Source of the DNA: an uncultured Lachnospiraceae bacterium
GTDB lineage: Bacteria > Bacillota > Clostridia > Lachnospirales > Lachnospiraceae
Length of the DNA stretch: 64,000 nt
NCBI GenBank assembly: GCA_910587095.1
Contig: CAJUMJ010000052.1
Coordinates: 124,001 to 188,000 of the forward strand
Direction: 5' to 3'
Position 1 is the stretch's first letter, and each line of letters starts with the position of its first letter. Shown piece after piece: positions 36,414 through 44,109 of this stretch. Under the pieces are notes generated by a model, which made no database searches, was not told where the DNA came from, and was given only the letters and a program-made list of their open reading frames with translations. The translations under genes were made by a program, and so were the position numbers.

Positions 36414-37004
36414 ATGGCGAGAAAGGCAGATATCAAAAGAAAAACGAAGGAGACGGACATCTATATGTCGTTTGACATTGACGGCACGGGCAAAAGCGAC
36501 TTGCACACCGGCATCGGCTTCTTTGATCATATGCTTGAGGGGTTTTCCAGACATGGGTTTTTTGATTTGACTGTACAGGTCAACGGGGATCTGGATGTGG
36601 ACGGTCATCACACCGTGGAAGATACGGGAATCGTGCTTGGCACGGCGATCCGGGAGGCGCTTGGGGATAAGGCCGGCATCAGACGCTACGGCTCCTTTCT
36701 CCTTCCGATGGACGAGTCCCTTTGTCTGTGCGCCATCGATCTGTCGGGAAGGCCCTATTTTGTTTTTGACTGCGAATTTCCGTCTGAGAGGGTGGGGGAG
36801 CTCGACACGGAGCTTGTGCGGGAGTTTTTTTACGCGGTAAGCTACAGCGCCGGTATGAACCTGCATCTTAAAATGCTGAGCGGCGGAAACGCTCACCACA
36901 TGATTGAGGCCATGTTCAAGGCTTTCGGCAAGGCTCTTGACGAAGCTTGCCTGCGCGATCCGCGGATAAGCGGCGTTCTCAGCACGAAAGGCGCGCTCGC
37001 TTGA
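36414..37004 (+). CDS. hisB: Imidazoleglycerol-phosphate dehydratase
   Basis: HisB dehydrates imidazoleglycerol phosphate to imidazoleacetol phosphate using manganese. The 196-residue monofunctional form has the metal-binding His clusters in TGIGFFDHMLEGFSRHG, DVDGHHTVEDTGI and GGNAHHMIEAMFKAFGKAL. The ATG at 36414 is preferred to the GTG at 36408, which overlaps the aaaagagg binding site. It follows hisD by 20 nt. Confidence 0.97.
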   Translation: MARKADIKRKTKETDIYMSFDIDGTGKSDLHTGIGFFDHMLEGFSRHGFFDLTVQVNGDLDVDGHHTVEDTGIVLGTAIREALGDKAGIRRYGSFLLPMDESLCLCAIDLSGRPYFVFDCEFPSERVGELDTELVREFFYAVSYSAGMNLHLKMLSGGNAHHMIEAMFKAFGKALDEACLRDPRISGVLSTKGALA

Positions 37005-37039
37005 CAGATACAATAAGATAAGAAAGGGAAAACGTCGAT

Positions 37040-38323
37040 ATGGCATACAAAAAATTTATCCCCTGTATTTATTTATATAAAGGCGACGCTGTGAAAGGGT
37101 TTTCGGACAGTACAATCATAGACACGAACCCGGTGGCGCTGGCAAAATATTACAGCGACAACAATGCGGACGAACTGATCGTCTACGATATGTCCGAGGG
37201 CGATACCGCCCATGAATTGGCGCTTGACATCATCAAATCCATTTGCGCAAAGGCGGAGATACCGGTTATCGGCGCGGGGAACGTGAAGCGCCTGGAAGAT
37301 GTCAAAAAGCTTCTCTACGCAGGCTGTAAAAAGGCGGCTCTCAACTACTCAAAGCCGGGAAACATAGAAATTACGGCCGAGGTTTCCAAAAGATTCGGCA
37401 AGGACAAAATCGTCGCCTGCGTGACGGAAGCGGACAGTATTGTGAGAAACGAAGCGCTGATTGACGAGTTTATCGGGGAGATCATTCTCGTAAAGGAAAC
37501 TTGTCTGAAAGAATCCATCGCGATCTCGAGATTTCCCATGATAGCTTCCGTTCCGGAGGTTTCTCTTGACAAGATTATGGAGATACTGTCAAACGACAAT
37601 ATATGTGGTATCTCCGGCCATGCCATCAACGAGAACGCCAAAGAGCTTCTCGCAATCAAGTCGCTGTGTCAGAACAATGACATTTCCGTAAACACTTTTG
37701 ATTCATCTGTCCCCTGGGAGGATTTTAAGTTAAATTCTGACGGTCATGTGACGGTAGTCGTGCAGGACTACAAAACCGACGAGGTTTTGATGGTGGCCTA
37801 TATGAATGAGGAAGCCTACAAAATGACACTCAAAACCGGCAAAATGACCTACTACAGCAGAAGCCGGGACGAGTTGTGGGTAAAGGGGGAGACAAGCGGC
37901 CATTTCCAGTACGTGAAATCTCTCACGGCGGACTGCGACAAAGACACTATTTTGGCCAAGGTTTCCCAAATCGGAGCCGCCTGTCACACCGGGGCGCATT
38001 CCTGCTTCTTTAACGAGATTATGGCAAGGGAATATGAAGAAACCAATCCGCTCAAGGTGTTTGAGCAGGTGTTTAATGTAATCAAGGACAGGAAAATCCA
38101 TCCAAAGGAAGGGTCTTACACAAACTATCTGTTTGACAAGGGGATTGATAAGATCCTGAAAAAGCTTGGGGAGGAGGCTACGGAAATCGTCATTGCCGCC
38201 AAAAATCCGAACCCCAACGAGATCAAATATGAAATTTCGGATTTTCTGTATCATATGATGGTGCTGATGGCGGAAAAAAATATCACCTGGGAGGAAATCA
38301 CTACCGAACTTGCCAGGCGCTAA
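37040..38323 (+). CDS. hisIE: HisF-like pseudo-barrel fused to PRA-CH (HisI) and PRA-PH (HisE)
   Basis: Three parts are visible. Residues ~1-213 form a HisA/HisF-type barrel: FIPCIYLYKGDAVKGFSD aligns with HisF IPCLDVxxGRVVKG but has Tyr at the catalytic Asp11 position, and KIVACVTEAD lacks the second catalytic Asp. Residues ~215-325 are phosphoribosyl-AMP cyclohydrolase with intact motifs (WVKGETSGHFQ, DCDKD, CHTGAHSCF). Residues ~335-427 are phosphoribosyl-ATP pyrophosphohydrolase (KLGEEATEIVIAAKN, EISDFLYHMMVLM). The C-terminal parts should catalyse steps two and three of histidine synthesis; the barrel is probably structural or regulatory. Last gene of the operon; hisA, hisH, hisC and a true hisF are not in the window. 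Confidence 0.9.
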   Translation: MAYKKFIPCIYLYKGDAVKGFSDSTIIDTNPVALAKYYSDNNADELIVYDMSEGDTAHELALDIIKSICAKAEIPVIGAGNVKRLEDVKKLLYAGCKKAALNYSKPGNIEITAEVSKRFGKDKIVACVTEADSIVRNEALIDEFIGEIILVKETCLKESIAISRFPMIASVPEVSLDKIMEILSNDNICGISGHAINENAKELLAIKSLCQNNDISVNTFDSSVPWEDFKLNSDGHVTVVVQDYKTDEVLMVAYMNEEAYKMTLKTGKMTYYSRSRDELWVKGETSGHFQYVKSLTADCDKDTILAKVSQIGAACHTGAHSCFFNEIMAREYEETNPLKVFEQVFNVIKDRKIHPKEGSYTNYLFDKGIDKILKKLGEEATEIVIAAKNPNPNEIKYEISDFLYHMMVLMAEKNITWEEITTELARR

Positions 38324-38342
38324 TCCACATAGGCCGAAAGCG

Positions 38343-38371
38343 AGAGCGTACCTAGGGGTACGTTCTTTTTT
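38343..38371 (+). terminator. Terminator of the histidine operon
   Basis: A 10-bp stem (agagcgtacc at 38343-38352 with ggtacgttct at 38357-38366, one G-T pair) with a four-base loop is followed by six Ts. Confidence 0.85.
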
Positions 38372-38431
38372 GCGCTGTTTTGGCATAAAATGCAATGACT
38401 GGAAGAAACAACAGGAAGGAATACGCGTCAT

Positions 38432-38839
38432 ATGGAGAAAAAGGCAACACCCGAAAAGAGAATGGAGTTGGCCAGATACATCAGGGAAGAAAATATGGGA
38501 AACCGTCTGAGGCTCAGGCAGCGAGAAAACATTCTTTACGGAAAGGAATTCCAGACGCCGCTTCTGGATAAAGGCAAGCTATCCGAGGCGGAGTTGTACG
38601 CCGGCTATGACAGACTTCCCGATGAAACGCTGCAGGGAAGCGCCGTTGGAAGCTTTAAGTACCGAATGGTTTTGTCCGTTCTTCTGTTTGTAGGTTTTTT
38701 GCTCTGCGACACGAGGGACAGCAAAATATTCGACTATAGCACAAATGACGTTTATGAAATGATCTCGGCGGACAGCCTGCATCTATACGACGGAGGTGAA
38801 AATGCCGTGATGGAAGAGCTTATAGAAATGTTCGACTGA
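38432..38839 (+). CDS. Unknown single-pass membrane protein
   Basis: This 135-residue protein has a charged N-terminal domain (~75 residues, rich in Arg, Lys and Glu), one membrane segment (about 80-95, MVLSVLLFVGFLLC) and a ~40-residue acidic tail. I do not recognise a family. It has a ribosome binding site (aggaagga) but lies after the his terminator with no clear promoter of its own. Topology should place the long basic N-terminus in the cytoplasm. Confidence 0.65.
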   Translation: MEKKATPEKRMELARYIREENMGNRLRLRQRENILYGKEFQTPLLDKGKLSEAELYAGYDRLPDETLQGSAVGSFKYRMVLSVLLFVGFLLCDTRDSKIFDYSTNDVYEMISADSLHLYDGGENAVMEELIEMFD

Positions 38840-38874
38840 CCAAGTCGGTTTACATATTTTGCCGAAGCATCGCT

Positions 38875-38919
38875 TTGACTTTACCGGGCAAGTAAGTTAT
38901 ACTGTTGTACTAGTACAAC
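38875..38919 (+). promoter_or_regulatory. Promoter with a perfect palindromic operator at the start site
   Basis: TTGACT (38875-38880), 17 nt and TATACT (38898-38903) form a near-consensus promoter. Directly after the -10, at the expected start of transcription, lies the perfect 16-bp palindrome gttgtactagtacaac (38904-38919). Its position is that of a repressor site; which regulator binds is unknown. Confidence 0.72.
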
Positions 38920-38946
38920 GAATACAGGAAGAGTAAGGGTTACTTT

Positions 38947-40809
38947 ATGAGAAAATTAGCGCTCGGCGATGATATTTTAATGCAGGTGGAAAAACCTGCC
39001 CGTTATATCGGAAACGAAGTCAATTCTGTCGCAAAGGACAAGACAAATGTCAGCTTGCGCTTTGCCATGTGTTTTCCCGATGTCTATGAGATCGGTATGT
39101 CCCATCTTGGGATCCAGATTTTATACGGTATGTTTAACGAGTGGGAGGACGTATGGTGCGAGCGCGTCTATTCTCCGTGGACGGATTTGGACCGGATCAT
39201 GCGAAAAGAGAATATTCCGCTGTTTTGTCTGGAATCCCAGGAGCCGGTGAAAAATATGGACTTTCTTGGGATTACGATACAGTATGAAATGTGCTACACC
39301 AATATCTTACAGGTGTTGGAGCTTTCACAAATCCCTCTTTACGCAAAAGACCGCAGTGAGTATATGCCAATCGTCATCGGGGGCGGCCCATGCGTGTCCA
39401 ATCCTGAGCCCATCGCGGATTTTTTTGACCTGTTCTATATAGGAGAGGGAGAGACGAGATACAGGCAGCTTTTCGACCTGTACATCAGGAACAAGCGCGA
39501 TGGCGGGACAAGGGAGGATTTTCTGAGGGGAGCCGCCAAGATTCCATGCATCTACGTCCCGCAGTTCTATGAGGAAATTTATCATGAGGACGGCACTATA
39601 GCGGGGCGGAGAAAAAAATACGAGGATATCCCCGATACCATTGTAAAAGAAATCGCGACGGATGTCAGCGAGGCGTACTATCCGCTTAAACCGGTTGTTC
39701 CTTTTATCAAGGTGACGCAGGACAGAGTGGTACTCGAAATCCAGCGTGGCTGTATCCGTGGCTGCCGGTTTTGTCAGGCGGGACAGCTCTACCGTCCGGT
39801 CAGAGAGCGGGATGTGGAGCGCCTAAAATCCTATGCCGTCGAAATGCTGAAAAACACGGGGCATGAGGAAATTTCTTTAAGCTCCTTAAGCTCCAGCGAT
39901 TATTCCCGTCTGGATGAACTGCTTGGTTTCCTGATAGAGGCATGCCGAAAGAAGCATATTAACATATCGCTGCCGTCTCTGCGGATCGATGCCTTTTCCC
40001 TTGACGTGATGAGCAAGGTGCAGGACGTGAAAAAGAGCAGTCTGACTTTTGCGCCGGAGGCGGGGAGCCAAAGACTGCGGGACGTCATCAACAAGGGGTT
40101 GACCGAAGAAGTCATTTTGCAGGGAGCCAAGCTGGCATTCGAGGGAGGCTGGACTCGTGTGAAGCTCTATTTTATGCTGGGACTTCCAACGGAGACAAAA
40201 GAGGATATTCTCGGAATCGGAGATCTTTCCAACAAAATTGCGGCTGCTTTCTACGAGACGGTGCCGAAGGACAAGCGGGTAAACGGAAGAGTGCAGATTG
40301 TCACAAGCACTTCCTTCTTTATCCCGAAGCCTTTCACCCCCTTTCAGTGGGCGCCTATGTGCACGAAGGAGGAATTTCTGGATAAGGCGCATCTGACAAG
40401 GAAGGGCATCATGAGCCAGTTGAACCAAAAAAGCATCAAATATAACTGGCATGAGGCGGATGTGAGCGTCTTAGAGGGGGTGCTTGCCAGAGGCGACCGC
40501 CGTGTGTCGGAAGCGATTTTAAAAGCTTATGAGAAGGGCTGTATATTTGATTCCTGGAGCGAATCCTTTCATAATGAGCTGTGGCTTGAGAGTTTTTCTC
40601 AGTGCGGGCTGGATATCGGGTTTTACACGACGAGAGAGCGGACTGACGACGAAATTTTCCCCTGGGATTTCCTGGACTGTGGCGTGACAAAGGAGTTTCT
40701 GTTAAGGGAGTGGAAAAAGGCGAAGACGCAGACAGTGTCGCCTAACTGTAAAGCTCAGTGTCAGGGATGCGGGGCGAATCGGTACGGCGTAGGGATCTGT
40801 TACGAATAA
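38947..40809 (+). CDS. TIGR03960-family radical SAM protein with B12-binding-like domain
   Basis: This 620-residue protein has an N-terminal cobalamin-binding-like Rossmann domain (about 40-190: FAMCFPDVYEIGMSHLGIQI, VIGGGPCVSNPEPIADFFDL) and a radical SAM core with the cluster motif in RGCIRGCRFCQAGQLYRPVRER. Its C-terminus has CKAQCQGCGANRYGVGIC, possibly a second metal site. The family always lies next to the TIGR03936 gene, as here (12 nt downstream), and near RNase E/G and L21/L27 genes in clostridia, suggesting RNA or ribosome modification; the reaction is unknown. Confidence 0.92.
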   Translation: MRKLALGDDILMQVEKPARYIGNEVNSVAKDKTNVSLRFAMCFPDVYEIGMSHLGIQILYGMFNEWEDVWCERVYSPWTDLDRIMRKENIPLFCLESQEPVKNMDFLGITIQYEMCYTNILQVLELSQIPLYAKDRSEYMPIVIGGGPCVSNPEPIADFFDLFYIGEGETRYRQLFDLYIRNKRDGGTREDFLRGAAKIPCIYVPQFYEEIYHEDGTIAGRRKKYEDIPDTIVKEIATDVSEAYYPLKPVVPFIKVTQDRVVLEIQRGCIRGCRFCQAGQLYRPVRERDVERLKSYAVEMLKNTGHEEISLSSLSSSDYSRLDELLGFLIEACRKKHINISLPSLRIDAFSLDVMSKVQDVKKSSLTFAPEAGSQRLRDVINKGLTEEVILQGAKLAFEGGWTRVKLYFMLGLPTETKEDILGIGDLSNKIAAAFYETVPKDKRVNGRVQIVTSTSFFIPKPFTPFQWAPMCTKEEFLDKAHLTRKGIMSQLNQKSIKYNWHEADVSVLEGVLARGDRRVSEAILKAYEKGCIFDSWSESFHNELWLESFSQCGLDIGFYTTRERTDDEIFPWDFLDCGVTKEFLLREWKKAKTQTVSPNCKAQCQGCGANRYGVGICYE

Positions 40810-40821
40810 TGAGGAAGCGAA

Positions 40822-41538
40822 ATGAAAATCAGAATCAAATTTGCCAAATACGGCGCCATGAAATTTATCGGCCATCTTGATACGATGCGTTTTTTTCAAA
40901 AGGCCATCAGGAGAGCGGATATTGATGTCAAATATTCGGAAGGGTTCAGCCCTCACCAGATTATGTCCTTTGCGGCCCCTCTAGGCGTAGGCATCGAGAG
41001 TTATGGAGAGTACATGGATATTGAAGTGCTCTCCATAACCTCAGCGGAAAAGATAAAGCAGGCGCTTTCTCAGGTCATGGTGGAAGGGGTTGAAATCCTG
41101 GACGTATCCGTTCTGCCGGATCAGGCGAAAAACGCCATGGCGAGCGTGGCGGCCGCCAGCTATCGCCTGCAAATGAAAGATGGCGCTTTTCCCATCCCGG
41201 ATCTGAAAGATAAAATCCGCGATTTTTACGGACAGGCGCACATTCCTTACACAAAGGAAACCAAAAAGAGCGTTGTGGAGCTTGATCTGAGACAGGGAAT
41301 TTACGAGATGGATGCCGACGCGGACAAGGCGATCAGTATGCTGGTATGCGCAAGCAGCAGCGGCAACATCAAACCGACCGCGGTCTTTGAAAAGTTCTGC
41401 GAGTTTGCGGGTGCGGATATTCCTTCCGCTTTATATCAGGTGACCCGGCTGGAAACTTACACGGATCTTGCGAAGGAAGGGGAAGACCACCGTTTTATCC
41501 CTCTTGCCGAGGTCGGAAGCGGGAGCTCTTTCGGGTAG
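40822..41538 (+). CDS. TIGR03936 (DUF2344) radical SAM-associated protein
   Basis: This 238-residue protein matches the DUF2344 family: KIRIKFAKYGAMKFIGHLDTMRFFQKAIRRA then YSEGFSPHQIMSFAAPLGVG, both conserved (quoted motifs span residues ~2-32 and 40-60). It pairs with the upstream radical SAM protein, with which it is fused in some genomes, so it is likely a partner or substrate-presenting subunit. It is separated from the partner by 12 nt. No catalytic residues are known. Confidence 0.9.
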   Translation: MKIRIKFAKYGAMKFIGHLDTMRFFQKAIRRADIDVKYSEGFSPHQIMSFAAPLGVGIESYGEYMDIEVLSITSAEKIKQALSQVMVEGVEILDVSVLPDQAKNAMASVAAASYRLQMKDGAFPIPDLKDKIRDFYGQAHIPYTKETKKSVVELDLRQGIYEMDADADKAISMLVCASSSGNIKPTAVFEKFCEFAGADIPSALYQVTRLETYTDLAKEGEDHRFIPLAEVGSGSSFG

Positions 41539-41539
41539 C

Positions 41540-41567
41540 TTGCATTCCTTATGTTATGTGTTATACT
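41540..41567 (+). promoter_or_regulatory. Promoter of the RNase G gene
   Basis: TTGCAT (41540-41545), 16 nt and an extended -10 (TGT then TATACT, 41562-41567), starting right after the preceding stop codon. Confidence 0.6.
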
Positions 41568-41593
41568 GGAAACATATTTTGAAGGGATGGCTC

Positions 41594-42829
41594 ATGACGA
41601 ACAATAAGGGAAAAATTTTGATCTTAAAACAGCGTGAGAAGCTGCTTGCGATATTGATGCGGGACAATCAGATTGTGTCAGCGCAAGTATTAAAACCGGC
41701 CGAATACGCGGTGGGCAATATTTATGTCGGCAGGATTCGGAATATTTCCGAAAATATAGGCGCCGCCTTTGTCGATCTGGGAGGCGGTTATCTCGCGTTT
41801 CTTCCTCTGGCAGACGCAAAGTACGCCTGCCTCACAAACAGAAGCTCAGATGCGCCTTTGAGGGCCGGAGACGAGCTTATCGTTCAGATATCCAGAGAAC
41901 CTATGAAAACGAAACAGGCCGGGGTAACCACCAGGCTTTCCCTGCCCGGACAGTATGCGGTGGTAGGAATAAAGACGGGGAAAAAGAGCGATGGTGTCCA
42001 GGTTTCCTCAAAACTTGACAGAAAAATGCAGGAGCATTTCCAAAGACAGGAGTTTCTGGAAGAGATTGCAGACAGATACACATTGACCATACGGACAAAT
42101 GCCGGCTTGATCTCCTCGGACGACCCTGTGGTTGCAGAGGCCCGCACTCTTGCGGACACGCTCGACCATATACAGAAGATTGCCAGGACACGTACTTGTT
42201 ACAGCCGTCTGTATCAGCGCAAGCCGGACTATGTCTCTTTTGTGGAGAACGCCTACCGGAGCGAATACGACGAAGTGATCACCGATCTGCCCTGGGTTTA
42301 CGACTCGCTCAAAGATTGTTGCAGCCAAAACGATATCCCGCTTCGACTCTATGAGGACGCCCTTTTGCCTCTCCACAAGCTCTATTCCGTGGAAGTGCGT
42401 ATACAGGAGCTTCTCGGGAAAAAAGTATGGCTTAAGTCCGGCGGGTATCTTGTCATTGAACCAACGGAAGCTTTGGTTTCCATCGATGTCAACACCGGAA
42501 AATATGAAAACGGAAAGGACAAAGAGGAAGTCTTTTTCCGGATCAACATGGAGGCGGCCGAAATGATTGCCAGCCAGCTTCGGGCCAGAAATCTTTCCGG
42601 CATGATTCTCGTGGATTTTATCAATTTAAAGAACCGTGAGAAAGAGACAGCCTTGTTGGAACATATGCGGCGACTCTTAAAAAGGGATCCCGTCCATGCG
42701 AACGCCCTGGATATGACAGCTCTTGGGCTGATGGAGCTGACCCGCAAAAAGGTATCGCCCTGCCTTGCGGAACAGTTGAAATGGGAAACGGCAGATGCAC
42801 ACATGCAACACGGAAAGGAAACGACATGA
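41594..42829 (+). CDS. rng: Ribonuclease E/G family protein
   Basis: The 411-residue protein corresponds to the catalytic half of RNase E/G, an endoribonuclease for rRNA and mRNA processing. It has an embedded S1 domain near the N-terminus (AEYAVGNIYVGRIRNISENI, AAFVDLGGGYLAFLPL) and the DNase I-like catalytic segment with Asp in VSIDVNTGKYENG and ILVDFINLKNREKE. It is shorter than E. coli RNase G because the C-terminal zinc-link/small domain appears reduced. The ATG at 41594 gives the family start MTNNKGKILIL; the frame also extends upstream into the preceding gene. The stop overlaps the NUDIX start (ATGA). Confidence 0.9.
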   Translation: MTNNKGKILILKQREKLLAILMRDNQIVSAQVLKPAEYAVGNIYVGRIRNISENIGAAFVDLGGGYLAFLPLADAKYACLTNRSSDAPLRAGDELIVQISREPMKTKQAGVTTRLSLPGQYAVVGIKTGKKSDGVQVSSKLDRKMQEHFQRQEFLEEIADRYTLTIRTNAGLISSDDPVVAEARTLADTLDHIQKIARTRTCYSRLYQRKPDYVSFVENAYRSEYDEVITDLPWVYDSLKDCCSQNDIPLRLYEDALLPLHKLYSVEVRIQELLGKKVWLKSGGYLVIEPTEALVSIDVNTGKYENGKDKEEVFFRINMEAAEMIASQLRARNLSGMILVDFINLKNREKETALLEHMRRLLKRDPVHANALDMTALGLMELTRKKVSPCLAEQLKWETADAHMQHGKETT

Positions 42830-43386
42830 TGAAACTGTTACATATGGAAAAGGTAAAGGACGGAAAATATTTGAAAAACTATGAGCTGACTTACCTGAAC
42901 AAGGCGGGCAAGGAGAAGAAATATGAGATTGTAAGCCGAAGCGAGATCTCCGGCCCGGAGGCCATCGGCGGGCGCGTCAGCGGCCTGTCTATCGTTGCCT
43001 TTCATGAAGGGAAAATGTTGCTATTGCGGGAATTTCGTATGGGAGTGAACCGCTTTGTATACAATCTCTGCGCCGGCATGTTAAACGAAGGCGAGTCTTT
43101 GGAAGAGTGCATTCAGAGAGAACTGTACGAGGAGACTGGGCTCAACGTGAAAAAGATCCACACCATTTTGCCGCCGTCCTTCGCCGCGGTTGCTTTCTCG
43201 GATGTGAAAACACAGGTCGCCTTTGTGGATGTGGAAGGTGTGTTTGCCGATCACACTTCCGAAAACGAACAAATTTCCGCTGATTTCTATACGAAAGAAG
43301 AGGTGAAGGAGCTGTTGGAGACGGAAGAGTTCAGTTCCCGCGCGCAGATAGCCGCTTTCTTTTTTGCAGGGAATCCTTCATTTTAA
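42826..43386 (+). CDS. NUDIX hydrolase
   Basis: The 186-residue protein has a complete Nudix box GX5EX7REUXEEXGU in GMLNEGESLEECIQRELYEETGL (residues ~85-107). It hydrolyses a nucleoside-diphosphate-X substrate with Mg2+; the N-terminal layout (EKKYEIVSRSEI, LLREFRMGVN) resembles ADP-ribose pyrophosphatases. It overlaps the RNase gene in an ATGA junction, so the two are translationally coupled; an RNA-related role is possible but unproven. Confidence 0.88.
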   Translation: MMKLLHMEKVKDGKYLKNYELTYLNKAGKEKKYEIVSRSEISGPEAIGGRVSGLSIVAFHEGKMLLLREFRMGVNRFVYNLCAGMLNEGESLEECIQRELYEETGLNVKKIHTILPPSFAAVAFSDVKTQVAFVDVEGVFADHTSENEQISADFYTKEEVKELLETEEFSSRAQIAAFFFAGNPSF

Positions 43387-43468
43387 AAATATGTCAAAAA
43401 CTGACCCGACAGGTCGATTTTTGTAAAATCGCCTGAATTACTACAGAAAGGAATCCTCCGTTTCAACC

Positions 43469-43990
43469 ATGAAAAATAGGAAACGAAATCTTCTTTTGTC
43501 TTTCATCGCATTATGCAGCCTGATTCTTGCAGATCAGTACACAAAATTGCTCGCTATTGCCCATTTAAAGGGACAGTCCTCCTTTGTGATAATCAACCGG
43601 GTGCTGGAATTTTCCTATCTGGAAAACACGGGAGCGGCTTTCAGTTCTTTTATGGGAAAACAGACCTTCCTGATTGTTCTGACAACTTTGGTTACCTTGC
43701 TGCTTTTATGGAAATATCTCACCTTGCCGGAAGGGAAACATTTTGTCCCGATGCGCCTGTGTGTGCTGTTCATCCTGAGCGGGGCGTTGGGAAACCTGAT
43801 CGACCGGGTAAGCAGGAATTATGTGGTGGACTTTATCTATTTCGTGCCGATCAATTTCCCCAAATTTAACGTGGCAGACATTTACATTACTGTCGGGGTC
43901 GCGGTGCTGTGTATTCTTTTGTTCTTTTACTACAAAGACGAGGAGCTGGAGACATTGTTTACAATACGTTCAAAGCACAGTCATGATTAA
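43469..43990 (+). CDS. lspA: Lipoprotein signal peptidase II
   Basis: LspA removes signal peptides from diacylglyceryl-prolipoproteins in the membrane. The 173-residue protein has four membrane segments and the catalytic Asp pair in GNLIDRVSRNYVVDFI and FNVADIYITVG, plus the conserved ENTGAAF. The ATG follows aaaggaatcctcc. It stands between the NUDIX and the hybrid-kinase genes. An RluA-type gene often follows lspA in Firmicutes; here it does not. Confidence 0.95.
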   Translation: MKNRKRNLLLSFIALCSLILADQYTKLLAIAHLKGQSSFVIINRVLEFSYLENTGAAFSSFMGKQTFLIVLTTLVTLLLLWKYLTLPEGKHFVPMRLCVLFILSGALGNLIDRVSRNYVVDFIYFVPINFPKFNVADIYITVGVAVLCILLFFYYKDEELETLFTIRSKHSHD

Positions 43991-44024
43991 TTAATATGAA
44001 GAGTGCGGAAACATTGCCCGATAC

Positions 44025-44053
44025 TTGTTTTCAATAGATAAAACTGATATAAT
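44025..44053 (+). promoter_or_regulatory. Promoter of the hybrid kinase operon
   Basis: TTGTTT (44025-44030), 17 nt and a perfect TATAAT (44048-44053), about 50 nt before the kinase start. Confidence 0.72.
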
Positions 44054-44109
44054 AAATATAATTATACATTGGGAATGAACAATAAACTTTTGTCGGGTGG
44101 ACCAAAATT

